A stretch of DNA of 8,164 nt from JAGVUD01 sp052033935 (lineage in GTDB: Bacteria; Armatimonadota; UBA5829; DSUL01). The stretch spans positions 1 through 8,164 of the forward strand of contig JBPOJE010000004.1 of the NCBI GenBank assembly GCA_052033935.1, read 5' to 3'. Shown here piece after piece: positions 1 through 6,035 of this stretch (the first letter of the stretch is position 1; each line of letters opens with the position of its first letter). Position numbers and translations under genes: made by a program. The notes under the pieces are model-generated. The model was not told where the DNA came from and made no database searches. It saw only the letters and a list, made by a program, of their open reading frames with translations.

Positions 1-3000
1 TGTGCGGGGCGGCAGTCTCTTCGTCAATGGCTAGCGTGCCCATCTGTCGCCAGCCTTCGGCAAGCCCGGAGCCACCGTCCGAGTACATCCAGGCCTTGTA
101 CTCACTGCCCGAGGCGGCAGAGGTAAACTCAAGGTACCAGAAGAGCCAGAGCTGGCCCTCGTACAGCGTGGCGCTGCTGTGCTGGCACTGAAGCCGCGCC
201 CTGCTGTTGCTGATGATTGCTCCGGTCTCGCCCGGGGCACGCCCTCCGATCCAGGCCGTCCCGGCATCGTTTCGCATATACATCTTGTTCGCGGCGCCAT
301 CGTAGTAAAGATAGACCGCGCCCGTGGGGCTCACGGTGGTATTAAGGAGCAGGTAGCAGCTCGCGGCGTTTTTGCCGTTGGGAGCATCCACCACGGTTGT
401 CAGCGGGAACGCCCATCCCGCCGGCACCGTGGCATTGATGGGCACCACGCTCTTGATGAGAGCGGGCGCGCCGACCGTGTAGCTCGCAACCTCGTCGTAT
501 CCGTCCCTGTTTCCGGCGGAGTCCACCGAGTAGAGCCAGGCCTTCACCGCTCGTCCGGCCATGGGTGCCTTTGGCTCGATGCGCCAGTTGACCTGAAGCG
601 TGTCCCCCACCCCGTTCACGACCGTCTCGAAACAGTCCACTTTGCAGGACGCGTTTTCGATAGTCGAGGACTCGGCCCCGGGCGCAAAGCCGCCGAGCCA
701 GGCCGTGTTGGCGTCGTTGCGCAGGTAGAGCTTGTTCACCGCGGCGTCGTACCACAGCGAGATGGCATTCTCGGAGGAGAGAACGCTGTTGATGACAACA
801 TAGGCGCCCGTGATGCTATGGTAACCGTCCGGGTCGCGATAGGTTGCGCTGAGCGTCCTCCGCGTGCCCGCGGCCAGCGCATCGCTTTCGGCGGGAGCGA
901 GCCCCACGTTCACCGGCGGCAGACCGGTCCCGAAGGTGTAGCCCGCCATCCGGTCGTAGCCGTCCGACATGCCGGACGAGTCAGAAACGTACATCCACGC
1001 GCCGACGGCCTTCCCCAGCATAGAGGGCTTAGGCTCGATCATCCAGTTGACGCGCAGTGCCGGGCCGTCACGCTCGACGGTGGTGCGGGCACAGAAGATC
1101 TTGCAGGACGCGTTCTCGATGGTCATTGGCGATCCGGGAACATAGCCGCCAAGCCACACAGTGCTCGCATCATTGCGCAGGTAGAGCCTGTTCGCCGCCG
1201 CGTCGTACCGGAGCGAGATGGCGTTCATCGAGTCTAGGACGGTGTTGATCACCAGATAGACATTCGAAATGTCGGCGTTGCCGTCCGCGTCCGTCCAGGT
1301 TGCGGTAAACGGCACTCTCGACCCGACAGCGAGTGCGGTTCCCGCAGCGGGTGTGAGCGACGCATTGACGGGAGGCTGCGCGAATATGACCTCGCCCATC
1401 TTCTGGAAGCCGGTGTTCTGGTTCGACTTGTCCACCGCATACAGATACACACCGCACTTGCGGCCCTTCATGGGTTGGTTGATGCGTAAGCGCCAGTTGA
1501 TTGTGAGGGTGTTTCCCTCAGCAGCCACGCTCGTCTGGGCCGCCAAAAGGTCGGCACGAAGCGTGGTCGTGGTGTCGTCGGAACCGGGCCTCACCCCGCC
1601 GTACCAGGCAGTGTTGGCATCGTTGCGAAGGAAGAGCTGGTCCTTCACCGCGTCATAGTACAGGTAGATGGCGTTCCTGCCATCCGGTGTGGCGTTAATG
1701 AGCAGATAGGACCCCTTGATGTCGCCTCCACCGCTCGCGTCGGCCTGGACGGTCGTGAAGGTAACCTCACCCGGCGCCAAGACGTTGCCGCTGGCGGGCG
1801 TGACGCTGGTGTTGACGGGACCAGGAAGCACGGCGGTAAACGATCCGGCCTGATTCCAGCCGTTCGACAGGGACGTAGTGTCCTTGACATAGAGCCACTG
1901 CTTCATCACCTTCATGTGAAGAATCGGCTTCAACTCGAGTGATATCGTGATGGTGACGGTGATTCCGTCGCGCTGCACCAGGGTTTCGCCGCAGTAGATC
2001 CTGCACTGCGAGTTCTCGATGATGTTTTCGCTTCCCGGTGCGTGTCCCCCAAGCCAGGCCGTGTTGAGGTCGTCCCTGAGGAATATGCGGTTCGCCTTCA
2101 GGTCGAAGTCGAGGAATATGCCGCGGGCCGATGACAGATCGGTGTTGATCAGCACCCGGCAGTCGGCCATGTCAAAGGCACCATCGAGGTCGGTAAAGGT
2201 GGCTGTGAACGTCTGTTTCGGGCCGATGGCCAGGTTCCCCGACGACGGGGCAATCGTGCCCGTCGCCGGCGGGTCAGCGCCCGCCGAGGAGACAAAGATG
2301 GAGCCCATCCGCTCCCACCCGATGCCGCTTCCGGTGTCATCGGCGGTGTACATGTACTCGCCGAGCTGCTTTCCGACCAGCGGCTGCCTGAGCATCAGCG
2401 ACCAGGAGATGGCCAGGTCAGGGCCGGAGCCTGTCGCCTTTGTGTCAGCGCAGGAGAGCAGGCACTGGCTGTTCGATATGAAGTTTTCCGAGCCGGGCGC
2501 GTGCCCACCGAACCACTTCGACCCGTCGTCGCTCTTCAGCCAGATGCGGTTGGCGGGGACGTCGTACCAGAGGAAAACCCCGCCGGCTCCAGAGATGCTC
2601 GTGTTGAGCAGAAGGCGGCAGTCGGTAACGTGCGAGTATCCGCCCAGGAATGAGTGGACGGACTCGAGATTGAACGCGGTCCCGATGTCCACCGAGCCGC
2701 TGGATGGCGTCAGGCTCTTGTTGAAACAGGTGCGCAGCACCGGAGCGGCCATCTCCTCCCAATCAGCCACGAGGCCATGCACATCGGCGACCCGAAGCCA
2801 GACCTTTGTGGGGCCGGGAGCGGCGCCCGCCTTGATCAGGAGACTCCAGGTGACGGAGAGGTTATCTCCCGAAGGCGAGGCTAACGTGTGCTCACAGTCG
2901 AGCGCGGCATAGCCGTTCTCGATGACATTTGCCGACCCGGGCGCAAATCCGCCAAGCCAATCCGTGTCCGCGGCATCACGAAGGTAGAGCAGGTTCGCCT

Positions 3001-4252
3001 GGGCATCGTACCGGATGCAGGGCGCTCCGGCAGCGGACGGAGCCGCGTTGATGAGCACTGCGCACTCGGCGATGTCCGCGCTCCCATCCGCGTCGGAAAA
3101 GCAGGTTGTGAACGAGATCGGCTTGCCGGCCTGAAGCCACTGCCCGTCCGGATTCTCGAAGGCGGTATTCGTGGGCGCCTGGTCAATGATGAACCGGCCC
3201 ACCTCCTGCCAGTCGCCGGAAGGGTAGTCCCTGTCGTCGAAGGCCAGGTGAAGGGCCGTGGCCTCGTGCGACGACAGCAGGTTCTTGAACTGGATGCACC
3301 AGTTAATCGTGAGGTCCATTCCGGAGGCTGTAATGGTGGTACGAGAGCAATCGAGCGCGGCGTGGCTGGTTTCGAGTATCTGGTGCGACCCCGGCGCATA
3401 GCCCATAGTCCAGCTCAGGCCGGAATCATCGCTGACATCGAGCCGGTTGGCGTTGGCATCGTACTTGACGTAGGCGCCGTTGACCCCGTTGGTGGGAGCG
3501 TTTACGAAGAGGTAGCATTCGTAGAGTGCGTCCGCGCCCATGATGTGCCGGAACGTGCTCGACAGAAACACAAACGAATCTGCCGGGAGGACACCGGACG
3601 ACGGGATCAGGGACACGCTGACGGGTCTGTCGTTCGGAAGGTACTCGGCCACCTGCTCGAACCCGCTGTCATTCCCACTCAGATCCGTGCAGATCATCCA
3701 GCCTCTGAGCAACTGCCCGTCCGTTACTGTCTTGATCGTGATCCACCAGACGATTTTGATCTGGGTCTCCGTGCGTTCCACGGTTGACTTGTAAACGTTC
3801 AGCCTTCCGCCCGAATTCTCGGGATAGGTCTCCTGCGGCACACGCGAGCCGGGAGGGAGTTCGCCGAGCCAGGTCGTATCCTCGTCGTTGCGAAGGGAGA
3901 ACGTATTCGCCTGCGCATCGTAGCGGAGGTAAACCCCGTTGGCAGGGACCTGGCGGGTGTTGAGCAGCAGGCGGCACTCGGCGATATCCCCGACGCCATC
4001 GGCATCCTCGTAAACGGCCGTGATCTTGACGTCCTCGTTGAGCCGGAGCACTCCACCGCTGGGCACAATGCTGATGTTGACCGGAGGATGGCCCCCGCTA
4101 AGAGTCGCGGCGGCCGATGCTTCGGCAAGCGTCAGAGCTTGTAAGGATAGGGGCAAACCCGCAAAGCAGGCGATAAAGGCTACGGCCAGCAGGGCCCGCA
4201 ACAGTTGACGTGGTGATATCAAGCGCTCAGTGCTGCAGCTTGGTTTCATCAT
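1..4252 (-). CDS. Large secreted tandem-module protein (C-terminus beyond window)
   Basis: The frame is open from ATG 4252 to the left edge, giving 1417 codons with no stop or frameshift. The start is well supported. An in-frame TGA lies two codons upstream, and AGGTGAT (4261-4255), a 7-base match to the extended anti-Shine-Dalgarno complement, sits just before the ATG. A second ATG follows at 4249. Residues 1-47 look like a Sec signal: a basic N-region with R10, R15 and R19, a hydrophobic core from about L17 to L37, and likely cleavage after A39 or A47. A weak lipobox-like F-I-A-C29 is present, but hydrophobic residues continue after it, so I favour ordinary secretion. From P56 on, the protein is nine modules of 149-153 residues. 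Each has a P-x-x-G turn, an Asp-rich loop, a 'C/YxLLIN' strand, 'YDxxAN', 'LRNDxxTxWLGG', 'APGS', a 'L.V.W' strand and a final 'G(W/Y)' strand. The beta-rich pattern suggests an extracellular structural or adhesive role. I cannot name a function or a bound partner. Confidence 0.9.
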   Translation of the reverse strand, partial: MMKPSCSTERLISPRQLLRALLAVAFIACFAGLPLSLQALTLAEASAAATLSGGHPPVNISIVPSGGVLRLNEDVKITAVYEDADGVGDIAECRLLLNTRQVPANGVYLRYDAQANTFSLRNDEDTTWLGELPPGSRVPQETYPENSGGRLNVYKSTVERTETQIKIVWWITIKTVTDGQLLRGWMICTDLSGNDSGFEQVAEYLPNDRPVSVSLIPSSGVLPADSFVFLSSTFRHIMGADALYECYLFVNAPTNGVNGAYVKYDANANRLDVSDDSGLSWTMGYAPGSHQILETSHAALDCSRTTITASGMDLTINWCIQFKNLLSSHEATALHLAFDDRDYPSGDWQEVGRFIIDQAPTNTAFENPDGQWLQAGKPISFTTCFSDADGSADIAECAVLINAAPSAAGAPCIRYDAQANLLYLRDAADTDWLGGFAPGSANVIENGYAALDCEHTLASPSGDNLSVTWSLLIKAGAAPGPTKVWLRVADVHGLVADWEEMAAPVLRTCFNKSLTPSSGSVDIGTAFNLESVHSFLGGYSHVTDCRLLLNTSISGAGGVFLWYDVPANRIWLKSDDGSKWFGGHAPGSENFISNSQCLLSCADTKATGSGPDLAISWSLMLRQPLVGKQLGEYMYTADDTGSGIGWERMGSIFVSSAGADPPATGTIAPSSGNLAIGPKQTFTATFTDLDGAFDMADCRVLINTDLSSARGIFLDFDLKANRIFLRDDLNTAWLGGHAPGSENIIENSQCRIYCGETLVQRDGITVTITISLELKPILHMKVMKQWLYVKDTTSLSNGWNQAGSFTAVLPGPVNTSVTPASGNVLAPGEVTFTTVQADASGGGDIKGSYLLINATPDGRNAIYLYYDAVKDQLFLRNDANTAWYGGVRPGSDDTTTTLRADLLAAQTSVAAEGNTLTINWRLRINQPMKGRKCGVYLYAVDKSNQNTGFQKMGEVIFAQPPVNASLTPAAGTALAVGSRVPFTATWTDADGNADISNVYLVINTVLDSMNAISLRYDAAANRLYLRNDASTVWLGGYVPGSPMTIENASCKIFCARTTVERDGPALRVNWMIEPKPSMLGKAVGAWMYVSDSSGMSDGYDRMAGYTFGTGLPPVNVGLAPAESDALAAGTRRTLSATYRDPDGYHSITGAYVVINSVLSSENAISLWYDAAVNKLYLRNDANTAWLGGFAPGAESSTIENASCKVDCFETVVNGVGDTLQVNWRIEPKAPMAGRAVKAWLYSVDSAGNRDGYDEVASYTVGAPALIKSVVPINATVPAGWAFPLTTVVDAPNGKNAASCYLLLNTTVSPTGAVYLYYDGAANKMYMRNDAGTAWIGGRAPGETGAIISNSRARLQCQHSSATLYEGQLWLFWYLEFTSAASGSEYKAWMYSDGGSGLAEGWRQMGTLAIDEETAAPH
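23..469 (-). repeat. Module 9 of tandem array (last complete copy in window)
   Basis: Residues 1262-1410 (149 aa). The acidic loop is degraded (DAPNGKNAA). SCYLLLNT, YYDGAANKMYMRNDAGTAWI and GGRAPGE are clear. Only the second cysteine of the C-x3-C pair remains (SRARLQC). After GTLAID the sequence EETAAPH begins, probably the linker to whatever lies to the left. Confidence 0.83.
470..928 (-). repeat. Module 8 of tandem array (close to consensus)
   Basis: Residues 1109-1261 (153 aa). It has LPPVNVGLAPAES, an acidic loop DPDGYHS lacking the last Asp, WYDAAVNKLYLRNDANTAWL, GGFAPGA and ENASC-x3-C, and a closing AWLYSVDSAGNRDGYD. It is most like module 7, which argues for a recent duplication of that pair. 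Confidence 0.87.
929..1378 (-). repeat. Module 7 of tandem array (close to consensus)
   Basis: Residues 959-1108 (150 aa). It opens with QPPVNASLTPAAG and has a complete acidic loop DADGNAD (1271-1291), YDAAANRLYLRNDA, WLGGYVPGS, ENASC-x3-C, and a closing strand GAWMYVSDSSGMSDGYD. Together with module 8 it is the copy nearest the consensus. Confidence 0.87.
1379..1825 (-). repeat. Module 6 of tandem array
   Basis: Residues 810-958 (149 aa). It opens with PGPVNTSVTPASGN. The acidic loop is only partial (DASGGGD). YYDAVKDQLFLRND and WYGGVRPGS are recognisable, but the ENSxC-x3-C segment is replaced by a Thr-rich stretch (DDTTTTLRADLL). Confidence 0.83.
1826..2281 (-). repeat. Module 5 of tandem array
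   Basis: Residues 658-809 (152 aa). It has the opening TGTIAPSSGN and a complete acidic loop DLDGAFD (2171-2191), then ADCRVLINT, FLRDD, WLGGHAPGS and IIENSQC-x3-C. The HAPGSEN-x-I-x-NSQC block is shared almost exactly with module 4, suggesting that these two neighbours are closely related or have been converted. Confidence 0.85.
2282..2731 (-). repeat. Module 4 of tandem array
   Basis: Residues 508-657 (150 aa). It opens with SLTPSSGS. The Asp-rich loop is lost (SFLGGYSHV), but TDCRLLLNT, WYDVPANRIWL, WFGGHAPGS and the NSQC-x3-C segment are kept. Confidence 0.83.
2732..3178 (-). repeat. Module 3 of tandem array
   Basis: Residues 359-507 (149 aa). It has a complete acidic loop DADGSAD (3074-3094), followed by IAECAVLIN, YDAQANLLYLRD, WLGGFAPGS and ENGYAALDC. 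The opening differs from most modules, with FENPDG in place of a PxxG turn. It carries extra cysteines at TTCF and APCIRY. Confidence 0.83.
3179..3628 (-). repeat. Module 2 of tandem array (divergent)
   Basis: Residues 209-358 (150 aa). It has the opening VSVSLIPSSG and YDANANRL, but the Asp-rich loop has become HIMGADAL. The usual WLGG is WTMG, and LRND has become VSDD. The APGS and ALDC positions are kept. It is one of the most divergent copies, consistent with an old duplication. Confidence 0.8.
3629..4087 (-). repeat. Module 1 of tandem array
   Basis: Residues 56-208 (153 aa). It opens with PPVNISIVPSGG and has a complete acidic loop DADGVGD (3986-4006), the strand ECRLLLN, YDAQAN, and WLGELPPGS. 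The stretch after PPGS departs from the other modules: PQETYPENSGG stands where the others have an ENSxC segment. Its cysteine pair is missing. Confidence 0.85.
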
Positions 4253-4397
4253 AAATCACCTGACCATTGTTCGTCACCGGCAAAAGGGCCGCCGGCACAA
4301 TCCCGCCCGCCGGTTGACACATGCTCAAGACAGCCCAAGGCGTCGGAGCATGTGGCGGGCAAGTGGAGGGCATGCCTCCCTGCCGTCGAGAGCGCAA
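4227..4397 (-). CDS. Possible upstream leader ORF, 56 codons
   Basis: A consensus AGGAGG (4409-4404 on the minus strand) lies six bases before a TTG codon (4397). That opens a 56-residue frame ending at TGA 4229-4227, so its end overlaps the first 26 bases of the repeat-protein gene in another frame. The peptide starts MRSRRQGGMPSTC and ends VIYDETKLQH. It has no recognisable domain, and I know no homologue. If translated, it could couple translation to the downstream gene. The same frame continues upstream to a TTG at 4508 without a good ribosome site. The AGGAGG could also be chance. Confidence 0.25.
   Translation of the reverse strand: MRSRRQGGMPSTCPPHAPTPWAVLSMCQPAGGIVPAALLPVTNNGQVIYDETKLQH
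4255..4261 (-). promoter_or_regulatory. Shine-Dalgarno of the repeat-protein gene
   Basis: AGGTGAT on the minus strand matches part of the extended anti-Shine-Dalgarno complement (TAAGGAGGTGATC). There are six bases between AGG and ATG 4252, which favours that ATG over the adjacent one at 4249. Confidence 0.6.
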
Positions 4398-4425
4398 GTT
4401 CTTCCTCCTGAATAAGCCCGCGCTC
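4390..4425 (-). promoter_or_regulatory. Hairpin around the leader-ORF ribosome site
   Basis: On the minus-strand transcript, GAGCGC (4425-4420) can pair perfectly with GCGCTC (4395-4390), enclosing a 24-base loop. The loop contains AGGAGG, and the stem takes in the last base of the TTG start. This could modulate access to the leader ORF. A 6-bp stem in GC-rich DNA may also be coincidental. Confidence 0.2.
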
Positions 4426-4511
4426 AACGGGACCACGAAAAGCCCCCGGACATCCGCTCGCACGCGCCCGGTGGGTACAATCTTCGGCATGTGAAACGTT
4501 CCTGTCAAGTC

Positions 4512-4540
4512 ATTTTACCCGATTCGTACGAGTTTTCCAA
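4512..4540 (-). promoter_or_regulatory. Candidate sigma70-type promoter for the repeat gene
   Basis: Reading the minus strand, TTGGAA (4540-4535) is followed after exactly 17 bases by TAAAAT (4517-4512). These are 4/6 and 5/6 matches to the -35 and -10 consensus. Transcription would begin near 4505, leaving a leader of about 250 bases. A perfect TTGACA (4508-4503) lies just downstream but has no good -10 partner; the nearest is AAGATT at 18 bases. Confidence 0.45.
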
Positions 4541-4611
4541 AGCCTTCCGTGCCTGCGGGCGCGCGTCACGGCTTCTTGCCGCCGGCGGGAGGTTGTGCCA
4601 CTATTGATGTT

Positions 4612-4629
4612 CAGGCACGCCAGGCACGC
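4612..4629 (+). repeat. Tandem 9-bp repeat before nadA
   Basis: CAGGCACGC occurs twice with no gap, 40 bases ahead of the nadA start. It could be an operator with two half-sites in direct orientation or a small slippage repeat. It does not match any NAD-regulator operator that I can recall with confidence. Confidence 0.4.
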
Positions 4630-4668
4630 GACGCAACAGCACACAGGAGAAGAAAAGCACACCAGATT

Positions 4669-5847
4669 ATGGACAAAGAACCTCGGGCAGACATCGCGAG
4701 CGGGTGCGGGCTGACGTGCGCGGATGGGGCGGCAAGGACACTGGCCCAGCAGCCGCTTCCCGAAGAGTACGGGAACCTCACCGCGGAGGAAGCGGCCCCG
4801 CGCATTGCTAGAGCGAAGGCGCTTCTGGGGTCGAGAATGTTGATTCTGGGGCACCACTACCAGCGCGGCGAGATCTTCAGGTTCGCGGACTATACGGGCG
4901 ATTCGCTGAAGCTGGCGCAACTCTCCGCCTCGCGCGGCGACGCGGAGTATGTCGTTTTCTGCGGTGTTCACTTCATGGCGGAGAGCGCGGACATTCTGGG
5001 CGCCAGCCACCAGAGGATCATCCTGCCCCACATGGGCGCCGGCTGCCCGATGGCCGACATGGCTACCCGCGCGCAGGTGGAAGCGCTCTGGCGGTTTCTC
5101 GGCGAGGTAACGGACACGCCGGGCATCCCCGTGACTTATGTCAACTCGTCCGCGGAGATCAAGGCATTCTGCGGCGAGCGGGGCGGAGCGACGTCCACGT
5201 CTTCGAACTGCCAGCAGGTATTCGCCTGGGCGCTCGAACGCTCGGACAGGATCGTCTTCTTCCCGGACGAGCATCTGGGGCGCAACTCGGCGCTGGCGCT
5301 GGGCTTCGGCGAGGACGATCTGACCGTATGGAATCCGCTCGTCCGACCGACGGACGAGACCGCCCGCGCTCTGGCGCACAGCAGGTTCGTTCTGTGGAAG
5401 GGCTACTGCCCCGTGCACGCGCGTTTCAGCGTCGAACAGATAGAGCGGGCACGAAGGGAGCATCCGGGCGTGCGGGTTCTGGTGCATCCCGAATGCAGAC
5501 ACGACGTTGTCGAGGCCGCCGACGGCGCCGGATCAACAGAGCAACTCATCGCGGCGGTCAGCGAATCCGAGCCCGGCACGAACTTCGCTCTCGGCACCGA
5601 GGTCAGCCTGGTCAACAGGCTGGCCGAAGAGCATCCGGACAGGGTCATCTTCTGTCTGGACCCGATCGTGTCGCCCTGCCCCACAATGTACCGCATCCAC
5701 CCGGCGTATCTGTGCTGGGCGCTCGAAAACCTGGTGGAGGGACGCATCGTCAACGAGATCGTTGTGCCGGAGGCGGACATCGCGGACGCGCGGGCTGCTC
5801 TCGAACGAATGCTGGCTCTCGGCCAGTCCGGCGCCGCTCCGCGCTGA
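4669..5847 (+). CDS. nadA: Quinolinate synthase NadA
   Basis: Quinolinate synthase is a cytoplasmic [4Fe-4S] enzyme that condenses iminoaspartate with dihydroxyacetone phosphate to quinolinate, the second step of de novo NAD synthesis. The 392-residue protein shows the family marks: GHHYQR (61-66), FADYTGDSLKLAQ (72-84), FCGVHFMAESADIL (97-110), GCPMADMA (125-132), TYVNSSAEIKAFCG (156-169), TSSN (177-180), FFPDEHLGRN (197-206), WKGYCPVH (243-250), HPEC (273-276), GTE (309-311) and SPCPTM (335-340). The expected cluster ligands are Cys126, Cys247 and Cys337. It resembles the longer NadA type of Bacillus subtilis and lacks the C-terminal CxxCxxC of the E. coli type. ATG 4669 fits the usual N-terminus; a purine tract (AGGAGAAGAAAAG, 4645-4657) precedes it, though AGGAG itself is 19 bases away. 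The frame extends upstream to GTG 4549, which seems unlikely as a start. Neither nadB nor nadC is adjacent. Confidence 0.97.
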   Translation: MDKEPRADIASGCGLTCADGAARTLAQQPLPEEYGNLTAEEAAPRIARAKALLGSRMLILGHHYQRGEIFRFADYTGDSLKLAQLSASRGDAEYVVFCGVHFMAESADILGASHQRIILPHMGAGCPMADMATRAQVEALWRFLGEVTDTPGIPVTYVNSSAEIKAFCGERGGATSTSSNCQQVFAWALERSDRIVFFPDEHLGRNSALALGFGEDDLTVWNPLVRPTDETARALAHSRFVLWKGYCPVHARFSVEQIERARREHPGVRVLVHPECRHDVVEAADGAGSTEQLIAAVSESEPGTNFALGTEVSLVNRLAEEHPDRVIFCLDPIVSPCPTMYRIHPAYLCWALENLVEGRIVNEIVVPEADIADARAALERMLALGQSGAAPR

Positions 5848-5850
5848 AAT

Positions 5851-5884
5851 CCGCCTCGCAACGATATCTCTTGCGCTCGGGCGG
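5851..5884 (+). terminator. Terminator-like hairpin after nadA
   Basis: Three bases after the nadA stop, CCGCC (5851-5855) can pair with GGCGG (5880-5884), and nested within it CGCAA (5857-5861) pairs with TTGCG (5871-5875) around a 9-base loop. No T-run follows, so it is not a standard intrinsic terminator. It may stabilise the transcript end or be chance. Confidence 0.25.
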
Positions 5885-5894
5885 CCGGAATGGC

Positions 5895-5922
5895 TTGAAC
5901 GGAGCGTCTGTTATGGTATTAT
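5895..5922 (+). promoter_or_regulatory. Extended -10 promoter for the protease gene
   Basis: TTGAAC (5895-5900) is followed after 16 bases by TATTAT (5917-5922), a 5/6 match. The -10 is preceded by TGG, giving an extended -10 (TGnTATTAT). Transcription would begin near 5929, leaving a leader of about 107 bases. This AT-rich patch stands out in GC-rich surroundings and supports transcription of the protease apart from nadA. Confidence 0.5.
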
Positions 5923-6023
5923 GCGGTATCACAGGTTCGCTTTCGGCCTGCCCGGGCGGCTGTGAAGCATAGTTAGCCTCTGACCGCGGCCACGCATGCG
6001 CCACTACCGGGGACAGAGACGTG

Positions 6024-6028
6024 AGGAG
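6024..6028 (+). promoter_or_regulatory. Shine-Dalgarno deciding a TTG start
   Basis: AGGAG lies seven bases before TTG 6036, the optimal spacing. The in-frame GTG at 6021 would place this site inside the coding region and has only GGGGA (6009-6013) ahead of it. I therefore prefer TTG. Confidence 0.6.
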
Positions 6029-6035
6029 AAAACCA

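Larger units (their letters stand above)
4253..4668. other. Divergent intergenic region between repeat gene and nadA
   Basis: These 416 bases separate two divergently transcribed genes. They contain a sigma70-like promoter facing left (4512-4540), a leader of about 250 bases for the repeat gene with a possible upstream ORF (4227-4397), and a tandem 9-bp repeat before nadA (4612-4629). I found no convincing promoter facing nadA. The best attempt is TTGCCG (4576-4581) with CACTAT (4599-4604) at 17 bases, which is weak. No known riboswitch or tRNA is recognisable. Confidence 0.7.

Noticed and set aside
179..1237. 352-codon plus-strand open frame opposite modules 7-9
   Set aside because: It lies antisense to the continuous module frame, begins without a ribosome site and shows no domain. 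It arises from GC-rich codon use on the other strand.
2019..3787. Two plus-strand open frames of nearly 300 codons (2019-2912 and 2888-3787)
   Set aside because: Both are antisense shadows of modules 2-5. Their translations are rich in Arg, Pro and Ser and lack any recognisable motif.
1..4087. CRISPR-like or other noncoding repeat array suggested by recurring similar DNA segments
   Set aside because: The period is about 450 bases, copies are degenerate, and the reading frame is preserved throughout, so the repetition is protein modules.
4277..4295. CCGGC/GCCGG inverted repeat in the repeat-gene leader
   Set aside because: A 5-bp GC stem is expected by chance at this composition, with no T-run or conserved context to support a function.
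4510..5502. 330-codon minus-strand open frame over nadA
   Set aside because: NadA on the plus strand is unmistakable by its motifs. The antisense frame is Arg-rich and has no family features.
5930..5964. CACAG/CTGTG inverted repeat near the expected 5' end of the protease transcript
   Set aside because: The stem is short and distant, and no known regulatory structure is recognisable.
5328..5972. 214-codon plus-strand frame overlapping the end of nadA
   Set aside because: It is an Arg-rich out-of-frame reading of nadA with no plausible start or homology.
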